NCBI GenBank assembly: GCA_002731275.1
Contig: PCBK01000073.1
Coordinates: 27,208 to 91,207, forward strand
From: Deltaproteobacteria bacterium
GTDB taxonomy: Bacteria; Myxococcota_C; UBA6777
DNA length: 64,000 nt
Reading direction: 5' to 3'
Of the stretch, positions 25,139 to 35,000 are shown in pieces. The notes below the pieces were generated by a model. The model was not told where the DNA came from. It searched no databases and was given only the letters and a program-made list of their open reading frames with translations. Within the stretch, counting starts at the first letter, position 1; every line of letters begins with the position of its first letter. The translations under genes were made by a program, and so were the position numbers.

Positions 25139-26587
25139 ATGGATTGGTTTACACTGATCGGTGTGTTTCTCGGATTTATGGGGGTGATGTACATCTCTAT
25201 CTTTGTGCATGAGTTTGGGCATGCGGTGCTTGGTCGTTTGGTTGGGGGGACTGTGACGTCGTTTGGTGTTGGCTTTGGCAAACCTTATTTGACGATGAAT
25301 TGGGGAGAAACGAGGGTCTATTTGTGTCGCGCGCGTCCTTTTGGTGGGCTGACGTATGTGGTGTTTCCAGAACTTTTTTCACCACTTCGCAAGACGATTT
25401 GGATGTACGCGGGGGGATTTGTATGTAACCTGTTTGTCGCGTTACTTGCGGCTGGATGTGCGTTCTTTTATGCTGGTTTGGTTGCGTATTGGTGTTGGAT
25501 TGTGGCGCTGGTGAATGTGTTGCTCTTTTTGGGGTCGGCGTTTCCCTATCGTGGATTTATGGGGGACGCGCCTGTGATGTCGGATGGTGCGTTGATTTGG
25601 ATGTTGTGGTCGCAAAAGGAGTACGACCTGCTGCCTTCGAGTCAGCTTACACAGAGCGAAGTGCTAGGGGGATTGTTCGAAGAGGTCGGTGACCGTAGAG
25701 GACGGGAGATGCTCAGGCTCATGGGGATCGCGTCGTGGTTACAACTACAAGTGCCCGAAGAGGCGCAGGCTCTCTCCGCATCTATGGATGAGAAGATCCT
25801 CCAAAAACTCCCCATCATGGAGAGTTTTTCCTACCTCTTACGTGGGATGGTCGAGACGGAGAGACAACAGTGTGAAGAGGCGATGGAGTCGTTCTCGAAA
25901 GCCCGCTTGCTTTTGGAGAAGCTCGGTGATGAAGGAGGGCTCTTTTTATGTCGTTTGAGTGTGCTCGAATGTGACATCGCACAGGGGCAATATGAAGACG
26001 CAAAGCGCGAGCTAGCGCGTCTCGAAGAGGCACCCATTCGTCAGCAATTCAGGCGCCTTGAGCTGGCTTGGCACGTCGCGCGACTCTCGCTCGCGTATGC
26101 CACACAAGACGAAGCCTCTATTCTCGAAGCATCCGAAGCGTACAGGCAACAACAAGCGCTTTATAAGATGCCGTCGTTCGATTTTAATGTGCTCCTGTTA
26201 CGCGCTCGCTACGCAGAGGAGACCGCTGATAAGGAGGCGTTGGAAGAGGTCATGTTGGCGCTCGTCGCGAACCTTGAGCGCTTGTTACGTGGATTCCAAC
26301 TTCCGGCCCATCAGGAGACGTTTTTGCAGGCACACCGCGCTCGGCTGATGCGGGCGAAGGAAGTTGTGGAGGCGATGGAGGGGAACGAGGACGCGAGGCT
26401 GGAAGCACTAGACAGTATCGACAGGATGGTGTCTTGGGAAGCGCTGACGCCAGAGGAGCGAATGGGGATGCGTTTACGACCACAGAAGACTTTCCGACAG
26501 AAGCTCAAAAGATACATGCTGTTTGCGCTCATATGGTGCATCTGGGTTGCCATCTGGATTGTCATCCAGGTTTGGACTTCGCTGTGA
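25139..26587 (+). CDS. M50 (site-2) metallopeptidase fused to a helical-repeat domain
   Basis: 482 residues; GGAG precedes ATG 25139. The zinc motif HEFGH is at residues 24-28 in the first membrane helix, and D149 in MGDAPVMSDGALI is the likely third ligand. Four or so N-terminal helices form the membrane protease. Residues about 175-440 are soluble and helical with TPR-like spacing (LLRGMVETERQQCEEAMESF, then LECDIAQGQYEDAKRELARL). One more membrane helix (about 461-479) ends the protein. Site-2 proteases cut transmembrane substrates such as anti-sigma factors. The repeat domain may select the substrate; this is inference. The 5' region is divergent from the two-helix membrane protein. Confidence 0.88.
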   Translation: MDWFTLIGVFLGFMGVMYISIFVHEFGHAVLGRLVGGTVTSFGVGFGKPYLTMNWGETRVYLCRARPFGGLTYVVFPELFSPLRKTIWMYAGGFVCNLFVALLAAGCAFFYAGLVAYWCWIVALVNVLLFLGSAFPYRGFMGDAPVMSDGALIWMLWSQKEYDLLPSSQLTQSEVLGGLFEEVGDRRGREMLRLMGIASWLQLQVPEEAQALSASMDEKILQKLPIMESFSYLLRGMVETERQQCEEAMESFSKARLLLEKLGDEGGLFLCRLSVLECDIAQGQYEDAKRELARLEEAPIRQQFRRLELAWHVARLSLAYATQDEASILEASEAYRQQQALYKMPSFDFNVLLLRARYAEETADKEALEEVMLALVANLERLLRGFQLPAHQETFLQAHRARLMRAKEVVEAMEGNEDARLEALDSIDRMVSWEALTPEERMGMRLRPQKTFRQKLKRYMLFALIWCIWVAIWIVIQVWTSL

Positions 26588-26924
26588 CAGCTCCGATGAC
26601 TGTAAACTGCTCCGTCCCTGGACGGAGCTACGCTCGTGTGTACATACGGTGAGCGAGCGCGGGCACTTCGTGTGTATACATTTTGTATGGAGCTGTGGCT
26701 CCATTTGCAGCGACAGGATCGTGTGAGGGGCGTGCAAGAAATCTTACGGACACTCGCCGCGAAGCGGTGAGTGGGTGTTGTGTGCACGATCTGTCTGGTT
26801 TTCCTCAGAAATCTTCTAGCCAATCTTCTTTTGGTTGTGCTACATTTAATGTGTCTTTTTGGAATGGTTTCCAGGATGGTTGTCTTCCTGGTGTTTGTTT
26901 ATTTGTGGAATTGAGGCAGAGATC
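26588..26924. other. 337-bp intergenic region with several strong hairpins (possible structured RNA)
   Basis: No coding frame with a ribosome site is seen. Three inverted repeats stand out: GCTCCGTCC/GGACGGAGC at 26609-26617 and 26620-26628 (9 of 9, 2-nt loop); ATGGAGC/GCTCCAT at 26687-26693 and 26698-26704 (7 of 7, 4-nt loop); and ACTCGCCGC/GCGGTGAGT at 26752-26760 and 26764-26772 (8 of 9 plus one G.T pair, GAA loop). GACAGGATCGTG (from 26712) and CACGATCTGTC (about 26783-26793) could close an outer stem around the third hairpin. This could be a structured RNA, a long leader of the Cys-rich lipoprotein, or a decayed palindromic repeat. Confidence 0.4.
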
Positions 26925-28838
26925 ATGTTTTTTTGGAGCAAACGACTGGCTTTGTTGTGTGTATTGATTGTCCTCGCCATTGGAGCGTGTTCGTCCAACG
27001 GTGAGCTCTGTACAGAGGACTCGGATTGTAAAGAGGCGCAGCACTACTGCAAAGTTGTAGAGGGCAAGTGTGTTCAGGACTGCAAGCTTCCCATTGACTG
27101 CAAGGTCGACGAAAATTGCTCCGATACAGGACGCTGTGTCCCCAAAATCGGCACCTGCCAACTCAACGCTGAGAGGCGCTGTGTGGGGGGCAAGATGAGG
27201 TGGTATGACAGCTGTGGTTTTCAGCAGGATATCGCCGAAGACTGTGGGGCTGATGGTTGCGATGATACAGGCTGTAAACGTCCCGCCATTCAGTGCGGTG
27301 ATGGCTCCTGTCAGGTCGGTGAAGACTGTGTCTCTTGTGCACAAGACTGTCCTTGTCAGGGGGGCAAAACGTGTGACGCTGCCACCGCAAAGTGTCTGGA
27401 CGCCAACGCCAACTGTGGTAACGGAACATGTGACACTGCCCAAGGTGAGAGCTGCGCGAGCTGTCCTGCCGATTGTAAGTGTGCCGCCGATCAGATCTGT
27501 GATGCCCAGACGTCTTCTTGTGTCGCCTCCACAAAACTGTGTGGTAACGGTACCTGTGATGCCGCGAAAGGCGAAAACTGTTCTTCTTGCCCCGGTGATT
27601 GTAAGTGCGCTACAGGGCAAGGGTGTGACAATGGACAGTGTAAAGTTCTCTGTGGCAACGGTGTCTGCGAGCGTAGCAAAAACGAAAATTGCTCGACTTG
27701 TGCATCCGATTGTAAGTGCAACACCGGCGAAAAGTGTGACGCTGGACAGTGCAAGCCTGACCTTCGCTGTGGTGATGGCAATTGTGACGACAGTCAGGGC
27801 GAAAACTGCCAAACATGTGCACAAGATTGTAAGTGCAACAGTGGTCAACAGTGTTCCAACGGTCTGTGTGTTGTGAGCTGCGGTAACGGCCAATGTCAGG
27901 CCAGCCTCAACGAAAATTGCTCAACGTGTCCACAAGATTGTAAATGCACGAGTAACCAAAACTGCAGCAGTGGTCAGTGCAAAACGTGTGTCTGTAAACC
28001 AGGAGACCGTCGATGTAGCGGAAACAGTATCCAACAGTGCAATGCAAACTGTCTGGGATACTCCACCATCCAATCCTGTAGTGGTAGCCAACAGTGTAAA
28101 AATGGTTCTTGTCAGGCGAGTTGTGGGAATGGCTCTTGTGATGCCGGTGAGAACTGCAACACGTGTGCACAAGATTGTAAGTGCAGTAGCAACCAGTACT
28201 GCAACGCAGGAAGCTGCCAGAGTTGCACCTGTACGCCTGGCTCTCGACGCTGTTTTGGTGGCAAAGTGCAGGAGTGTAACGTCGACTGCCGTAGCTACAA
28301 GCTGATCGAAGAGTGTAAGTCTTCGGATAACCGAACTTGTAACTCGGTCACCAAAAAATGCCAATGTAAGACTGTCGCTGGATGTAGCTCCTCAACCTAC
28401 TTCGATTATCGCTGTGTTTCTGCCAACAAGACGGATCGTGAGTATTGCTCAAAGAACGGATTTGGCTGCTACTATTGGAGAAAGAGTACACTACCTTGTA
28501 CCAACGGGGAGAAGTGTGTGAAGGGTGACTGCTGTGTGTGTACACCTGGAGAGAAGAGGTGTTCAGGTCGTGATCTGCAAGAGTGTAAATCGACTTGTGA
28601 TGGTTGGACGACACTTGAGACTTGTGAGCTCGCCAACAGCCAATATTGTAGTACATTGTACAAGTCATGTCGTTGCTCCTTCTCGACGTGTTCATCGAGC
28701 ACATACGCTGACTATCGCTGCTCCTCAACTGGAGTGAGGGAGTTTTGTTCAAAGAACTCCAAGGGATGCTATCGCTGGGTGGAGAGCGCATTCCCCTGTG
28801 AGGCGACGGAGACTTGTGTTGGCGGTAAGTGTCAATAG
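26925..28838 (+). CDS. Cys-rich modular lipoprotein with three families of tandem repeats
   Basis: 637 residues from ATG 26925 (MFFWSKRLALLCVLIV), with GAGGCAGAG upstream. The lipobox is IGAC22. Three repeat types follow. Type A is about 38-40 residues, CGNGTCDxxxGExCxSCxxD followed by CKC, in seven copies between about residues 120 and 430. Type B is CxCxPGxRRCxGxxxQxC, in three copies. Type C is SSSTYADYRC then REFCSKNSKGCYRW, in two copies near the C-terminus. The even Cys pattern indicates disulfide-bonded extracellular modules. The protein is probably displayed on the cell surface as an adhesin or binding protein. No enzyme motif was seen. Confidence 0.82.
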   Translation: MFFWSKRLALLCVLIVLAIGACSSNGELCTEDSDCKEAQHYCKVVEGKCVQDCKLPIDCKVDENCSDTGRCVPKIGTCQLNAERRCVGGKMRWYDSCGFQQDIAEDCGADGCDDTGCKRPAIQCGDGSCQVGEDCVSCAQDCPCQGGKTCDAATAKCLDANANCGNGTCDTAQGESCASCPADCKCAADQICDAQTSSCVASTKLCGNGTCDAAKGENCSSCPGDCKCATGQGCDNGQCKVLCGNGVCERSKNENCSTCASDCKCNTGEKCDAGQCKPDLRCGDGNCDDSQGENCQTCAQDCKCNSGQQCSNGLCVVSCGNGQCQASLNENCSTCPQDCKCTSNQNCSSGQCKTCVCKPGDRRCSGNSIQQCNANCLGYSTIQSCSGSQQCKNGSCQASCGNGSCDAGENCNTCAQDCKCSSNQYCNAGSCQSCTCTPGSRRCFGGKVQECNVDCRSYKLIEECKSSDNRTCNSVTKKCQCKTVAGCSSSTYFDYRCVSANKTDREYCSKNGFGCYYWRKSTLPCTNGEKCVKGDCCVCTPGEKRCSGRDLQECKSTCDGWTTLETCELANSQYCSTLYKSCRCSFSTCSSSTYADYRCSSTGVREFCSKNSKGCYRWVESAFPCEATETCVGGKCQ

Positions 28839-29016
28839 TTCGATTGTAAGGACGACATCCCGCTCTTTTTCAGGTCTTTCCACAAGGTCCACTCCACAAC
28901 AACCTCACCTCTCCACGCTCACTTTTTTGCATCCAACAGCCCAATACTCTTGACAAGTCTGACGAGACAAGGCATCAATAGTGCCCTTATCTAGCCCCAA
29001 GAAGGAGTCATTACAT

Positions 29017-29688
29017 ATGTCCAATTCGAATCAGAAGCCTCTGGTCTCTATCGTTATTTATACTGTCATCGGGTTGGTGGTGACGTTTGTTGCTTTCGCT
29101 GCGCTGGGTGGATTTATCTCTGTTCTCAACCCAAAGAATACCAAAAAACTCGTGCGCAAGATGGATTGTAAACGCGCGTATGGCGTCCTGAAGAAGGACA
29201 AAGCCTCCACCACGTTTAAGTGGGCCAAAAAATACATGACCACAGCAGAGACTTCGTTTGTTGCCTGCATGGCCAAAGGAAAGCTCGCGCCCAAAAAGAT
29301 GTCCGCACCTCTTCCAAAAGACTTGCAGCAAGTCAACAAAAAAGACGCGGACAAAAAGGCCGAGAAGAAAGTCGAAAAAGCAACAGACACCAAGGCTGCT
29401 GCCAACAAAGACGAAAAGAAAGTCGAAAAGGCTGCCGACACGAAAACAGCAGACAACAAAGACGAAAAGAAAGTTGAAAAAGCGGCAGACAAAAAAGGCG
29501 AGAAAAAAGCCGACGCTCCTGCAAAACGCGACGTGAAAAAAGCACCTGTGAAGCGAGCGGTTGCGAAGAAAGCACCTTCCAAACGCGATGTGAAAAAGGC
29601 CAGCATGACCCCCAAACAACGCGAAGCAAAGTGTGCTCGTGCCAAAAAAGCCGCGTTCATGGCTGCTTGCGTCAAAGACATGAAGTGA
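29017..29688 (+). CDS. Single-pass membrane protein with Lys/Ala/Glu-rich repeat tail
   Basis: 223 residues from ATG 29017 (MSNSNQKPLVSIVIYTV), preceded by AAGGAG at 10 nt. One membrane helix (about 9-33) is followed by a small region with Cys pairs (KMDCKRAYGVLKKDK, then FVACMAKGKL), then about 100 residues of low-complexity repeats of the type NKDEKKVEKAADTK. After that come KRDVKKAPVKRAVAKKAPSK and a C-terminal segment with two more Cys (CARAKKAAFMAACVKDMK). The tail resembles histone-H1-like or TolA-like linkers that span the periplasm or bind polyanions. Function unknown. Confidence 0.72.
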   Translation: MSNSNQKPLVSIVIYTVIGLVVTFVAFAALGGFISVLNPKNTKKLVRKMDCKRAYGVLKKDKASTTFKWAKKYMTTAETSFVACMAKGKLAPKKMSAPLPKDLQQVNKKDADKKAEKKVEKATDTKAAANKDEKKVEKAADTKTADNKDEKKVEKAADKKGEKKADAPAKRDVKKAPVKRAVAKKAPSKRDVKKASMTPKQREAKCARAKKAAFMAACVKDMK

Positions 29689-30016
29689 ACCTGCTCACCC
29701 CGCAAGGAATGAACTTCTACAATCCCCACTTGAACACCTCTTCTTTTCCCTCAGAACCAACCTGATCTTTTCCCTCAGAACCAACCTGATCGTTTCGTTC
29801 TCTACAACTTCTTTTGCCGCCCAAGTCCACACAAATGTCCGCTTTGCTCGATACCAAAGGACCTGTGTTGTAAGGGGAGACGTTTCGATTGTATCGAGTG
29901 TTTCAATTGAAGTTTGTGTGTCAGGTAGGAGGCGACGTCTCTATGAGGTGAGATGTCTTTGGATGCTACAGGGATGAGAAGGAAGAGGCGGTGGGATGCG
30001 GGGGGCGGAAGGAGCA
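29689..30016. other. 328-bp intergenic region between convergent genes; contains one tandem duplication
   Basis: No convincing gene is present. The only clear structure is a perfect 24-bp direct duplication at 29742-29789. Much of the rest is AT- and pyrimidine-rich, as expected downstream of two convergent genes. No strong terminator hairpin was seen. Confidence 0.6.
29742..29789. repeat. Perfect 24-bp tandem duplication
   Basis: A 24-bp unit beginning TCTTTTCCCTCAGAACC occupies 29742-29765 and is repeated exactly at 29766-29789. It lies outside any gene and looks like a recent slippage or unequal-crossover event. Confidence 0.95.
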
Positions 30017-31834
30017 CTACATAAGCGTGGGGACACGAAGGAGCGTAAGGACAGCTTTGACGATCCCGATGAGACCTTCACCTGCGACCATACCCGACGC
30101 GACCGCGAAGCTGAGTCTGTCACAGCTGTCGGAGTCTGCGCGTTTCCAGACGACGAGGATCATCGCACCGATGAAGATGACGATGGAGTAGTACGCGGGG
30201 ATGATGAACGCGATACCAATGGCCAGACCACTTGGTACGTAAGGCTTGAGTACAGGGACTTTACGTAGGATGGGGATGAGCGCACCGACGATGAGACCGA
30301 CGATGATCGCGTAAATAGCCATTGGTGGGAGCGCGGAGGTTCCTTTGGCGAGGAGCTCTGCGACGGCTTTCCAGGCTTTCGCGGCAGGCGCGGGAAGTTT
30401 TTCACCACCGAGCTTGTAAGCGCTTGTGACGAGGTAGTAGACGGGGATACAGAAGAAGACACCAGACGCGATCCCGATGAGCTGTGAGATAAACTGCTTG
30501 CGTGGAGACGCGCCGAGCATCCAGCCCGTCTTCAGGTCTTGCATCATGTCGGCTGCTTGGGAAGCACCTGCAGCTGTGACTGCGGCGGCCATCAAGTTGG
30601 TCGAGGTGCTACCTGGCGCGAGACCACCGTAGGCGAGCTGCGTCACTTTTCCCATACCGCCGATGGGGTTGATGTCTGTTTCACCTGTGGAGCGCGTCGC
30701 AACCATCGCGAGGACTGCAGAGAGCGCGATCGCGATAATACCGAGGTGATAAGGAATTTTAAACAGGTAATTGGCGACGAAGATCGTGAACACAGAGGAG
30801 ACCGCGAGACCACCCATCCACCAACTGTTGGGGATTTGTTCGTTGGCTGGGATCAGATCTTTGACGTTATCACTCGTTTTGGCAGGCAAGAACGTACGGA
30901 TAAATGTTTTCCAGGAGAGGAGCAGAGAGGTGAGCGCCTCGGAGACCATGATGGCGACACCGGGCCACAGCAACCAGCCACGTGCACCTGTCTTGAGGCT
31001 CATCGTGGGACCTGATGCCCAGCCGATGTTTTGTACGATTGGACCGACGATCCCCCACGCGATGATCGCGCCGATCAGCAGCGAGGTCCCGACACGGGGT
31101 CCAATCAGGATCCCTGCACCCATCAACATGGGCCCAAGATACAGCTTGAATGTCCACGCAGCAGCGATACTGAGCAGGCTGATATTGAGCGCCTTGATAG
31201 GAGGCATCTCCAGTTGTGGGATAAAGTACGTCGCGAGCGTAAACGCACCTGCAAACAAGCCCGCTCTAAGCAACGCGCTGGATTTGGCGACGGCTTCTTC
31301 AGCCTCCGCGTTCATCGCCATAATCGTCTCAGCTGTCGCGGTCCCTGTGGGGAAGCGAAGTTTTTCGACGACAACCATCTGACGACGCAGTGGGACCGCA
31401 AAGAAGACACCCAGATATGCGACACTCAACGCCCACAAAAACAACCCGTACCAGGGCAGATTGTAGCCAAGCATGTTCATCGCTGGGATGGCCGCGAGCA
31501 AACCTGCTGCGGAGGCCATCGAACCAGCACCCGAACCTGAGGTCTGTGTGATGTTTGTTTCAAGGGGAGAGAGTTTTTGATTCATAACCGAGAAGGCCGA
31601 GTATCCAAGGATCGCGGCGATCAATGAACCGCCGAATCCCCAACCGATCTTCAAACCCATATAGATATTCATACACGAGACGAGTCCACCAAGCAGACAA
31701 CCTGCGACAACCGCACGGACTGTAAGCTGGGCTTCGCCTGGTTGGGGGGCATATACCTGACCCTCTTCCAGTGCGGGGGCACCTGTCTCGGATGCGTTCG
31801 CTTTAACTTCAGCATCAGCCTTTTGTTCTACCAT
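30017..31834 (-). CDS. OPT family oligopeptide/metal-chelate transporter
   Basis: 605 residues from ATG 31834, preceded by GGAGG. About 14-16 membrane helices are visible. Family signatures include QLTVRAVVAGCLLGGLVSCM, NIYMGLKIGWGFGGSLIAA, NITQTSGSGAGSMASAAG, LRFPTGTATAETI and ATRSTGETDINPIGGMGKV. OPT proteins are proton-coupled importers of small peptides, glutathione or siderophore/metal complexes in the inner membrane. The prokaryotic subgroup takes peptides, and several secreted peptidases are encoded nearby, which fits peptide uptake; the substrate is not proven. It is divergent from the (alpha/alpha)6 glycosidase lipoprotein gene across about 258 bp. Confidence 0.93.
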   Translation of the reverse strand: MVEQKADAEVKANASETGAPALEEGQVYAPQPGEAQLTVRAVVAGCLLGGLVSCMNIYMGLKIGWGFGGSLIAAILGYSAFSVMNQKLSPLETNITQTSGSGAGSMASAAGLLAAIPAMNMLGYNLPWYGLFLWALSVAYLGVFFAVPLRRQMVVVEKLRFPTGTATAETIMAMNAEAEEAVAKSSALLRAGLFAGAFTLATYFIPQLEMPPIKALNISLLSIAAAWTFKLYLGPMLMGAGILIGPRVGTSLLIGAIIAWGIVGPIVQNIGWASGPTMSLKTGARGWLLWPGVAIMVSEALTSLLLSWKTFIRTFLPAKTSDNVKDLIPANEQIPNSWWMGGLAVSSVFTIFVANYLFKIPYHLGIIAIALSAVLAMVATRSTGETDINPIGGMGKVTQLAYGGLAPGSTSTNLMAAAVTAAGASQAADMMQDLKTGWMLGASPRKQFISQLIGIASGVFFCIPVYYLVTSAYKLGGEKLPAPAAKAWKAVAELLAKGTSALPPMAIYAIIVGLIVGALIPILRKVPVLKPYVPSGLAIGIAFIIPAYYSIVIFIGAMILVVWKRADSDSCDRLSFAVASGMVAGEGLIGIVKAVLTLLRVPTLM

Positions 31835-32092
31835 TCAATCCTCCAGAATGTTTCTTTATTTCCGGGCAAAAACGCTGGAAAATTATCACATCCCCTCTCG
31901 AATTGCAATCCAATCCTCTCGACAATTGGAAACCCTCAGTACATGGATTGAAAAGCGACTTCTTTGTGGCCACATCACACGCCGATATCACACACTCTCC
32001 AAAATTATGGTAGGCTTGCAGCGTGGTCTCTACACACACCAAACATGGATATATAGCTCTTCGCTCCTATCAAACAAAAAAGGTTTTTGTTG

Positions 32093-35000
32093 ATGAATCG
32101 ATACACATGGATTGTACTCTCCTTTGTATTTCTTGGTCTCCAACACTGTACACCACCTTCCCAAGATGAACCCAACCAAGAAACGACACCGCAAGAGCAA
32201 GTCGTCGAGCGAGAAGTTGTCTCTATCGAAGCCCGAAAGGAGGTGGAGAATGAGCCACCGAAGGAGACGGGGGATGAGCCTCCGAAGGAGTCTAATGAAA
32301 AGAAACAAGAGCCACAGGCTCACGACGCAGGTGAGCCACTCCAGCCTGAACCCGTCAAAGACACGCGAGACGCTTCACGCCCTGATATTCCCGAACAAGC
32401 AGATGATGATATTCCCGAAGGACAGGAAGGGGTCCCTGAGATGACGTCTCCTGAGCAGACGAAGGACACCGGTCCTGTCGATCCATGTCTCTCTTCTCCT
32501 TATAAGCAGACCTTCGACAATGACACTGTCTCTGTCTCCTGTACCTCCAACAGCAACGGGACAAGGGCGTACACGCTCTCGACAACTCACTCTCTGCGAG
32601 ACAACGATCCGGCGAGCAAGCAGGTCCAGTTTACCGAGCGCAATAACACACCCAGCCTGATCTTGCGCTCCGGGAATGTGATGTTTGACGCGCTCTTTGC
32701 GATGGCGATCGAGGAGACATGGCAGAACAGTGTTTCAGCCGTACAGGACGGAAGCTTCAACAACAATCAACCTGTGACATGTGCGTGCTATCAAACTGGC
32801 GCAAAGTGGACGTGGGCCTGGACCCGTGACACTGCGTATGCGATTGATCTAGCCTTCGCTTCGTTTGATCCACAACGCTCTGTCGATACGTTATTGTTCA
32901 AGATCTCACCGCGCAAAGCCAGCGCAGGTGGGCAGGACACACAGATCGTCCAGGATACGGGGACGGGTGGAAGTTGGCCTGTATCGAGCGATCGGGTTGT
33001 GTGGGCTTTGGGGGCGCGGCGTGTCGCGCAGATGCTCGCGCAGTCCGATCGACAGAGCTTTGTGCAAAAGGCGTATCCGGCCTTGGCCAACACCATCGAG
33101 CTGGACCGCAAGATGATTTTCGACCCAGGGGATGGACTTTACCGAGGTGAACAGTCCTTTCTCGATTGGCGTGAACAGTCTTATCCCTCTTGGACCAAGG
33201 AGCAGCTTTGGCATATCGCGATGTCCAAAGCGCTCTCGACGAATGTCACCCATTTGATCGCCATCGAGTTGGCTGCTTCGTTCGCCAAAGACCTCGGCAA
33301 GACACAGGAAGAGACGAAGTACACGACCTGGGCGAATGCCCTTCGAAAAGCCATTCAGAATCGGTTTTACCTCCCGTCTGTAGGACTTTACAGTACGATG
33401 ATCACGACGACCCTCGATCCTGCAGCGGTGTACAAGTACGATCTGCTCGGGAGTGCTTTGACGATTCTTTCGGGGATTGCGGATGTCGCGACTGCAAAGA
33501 AGGTGATCTCTGGCTATCCTCATTCGGACAAAGGACCACCGGTGATATGGCCACAGCAACCATTTATCCCGATTTATCACAACCGTGCGCTGTGGCCTTT
33601 TGTGACCGCATACTGGCTGCGGGCGGCCAAGCGTGCAGGTCATGCTGAGGCGGTCACACACAATATGCGTTCGATGATACGGGGAGCTGCGCTGAATCTC
33701 TCCAATATGGAGAACTTCGAGTTTTTACAGGGCGCCAATTACGTTCAGGATGGACAATACTCTGGGCCTGTTGTGAATTCCCGACGCCAACTCTGGTCTG
33801 TCGCTGGCTATATCTCGATGATTCAGGATGTGCTCTTTGGTTTGGAGGTCAGTGAGCAGGGGGTGCGTTTTCAGCCTTTCTTTCCGCGAGCGATACGGCA
33901 ATCCTGGTTTGCACAGAGCAACGAGTTAACCCTTCGTGGTGTTGTGTACAAGGGAAAATCCTTTGATGTGACGTTGCGTTTGCCTGCCAAAGCCAGCGGC
34001 ACTGCTGGAGCCTACGATGTCGATACAGTCGTGCTCAATGGCAGCGATGTCAAAGGCAAGTGGTTGACCGCTGCACAATTACAAGCACAGAACACATTGA
34101 TCATCACACTCTCACAACCAGCCAATGCGACGAATGATGCTCTGACTATTGTGAAAAACAGCGCGGATTTTCGCTTGTTTTGGAGTCCTCGCGAGCCCTC
34201 CATCACGAAGATCGAGGAGGACACAAGCGGTTTGAAGTTGACGATCTCAAATAACGGTGAGCAGGGCGTGACACATGATATCTACCGCGATGGTGTGCGC
34301 GTCGCGACAGGGATCGCTGCTGGGACGTGGATCGACAAGACGGCGGCGGATGTCGCGAAGAGATCCTATTGCTACGCAGTAGACGCAGGTTTCACCTCTT
34401 CGAAGAATCGCTCTCACCACTCTCTACCGACTTGTTACTTGGGCAAGAGCGAGGTGCGTCTCAAACAGTTGAGCGCGTATCGCTTTGAAGCCAAAGGTGG
34501 GAAGTGGGGGACATCTGGCAAAGAAGAGACGTATCTTCAGTGGGGGGATGGCACGGACTCTCTAGAGGTTGCTGCCATTCGTCCTGATTGGACAGGGACA
34601 TATGCACTTCAGATCTTGTATCGCAATCCCCACGGCAGCCTGACTTCGAGCATCGCTTGTGCGACAAAAAAGCTCCAAATCATCGACAACACAGACGGAA
34701 AAGTCGTGAAGGAAGGCTACGTGGTGATGCCGACAAGCCAACAGTTGTCACAGGCGCGTTCTAATGTGTTACGTGTTGATCTGCGCTCTGACCGGACATA
34801 CCGTTTGAGGATTGAGAATGACAACATCGTCCACAACATGACGTACCTGGAACACTTCTCCTTGTTTACAGGTGGTCCAGGTGGGGGGACAAAGACCTTC
34901 AATCAGGTGGAGATCCAAGGGGTGCGGATGTTCCCACTGTCAGGTACAGAGACGACACGCACGACGGGGTCGCTGCTTGCGTTTAATGGGAACAATGATC

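Noticed and set aside
27280..28210. Regularly spaced repeats that could suggest a CRISPR array
   Set aside because: The repeats are in frame, encode the CGNG...CKC units of a lipoprotein, and differ at third codon positions; no identical repeats with unique spacers.
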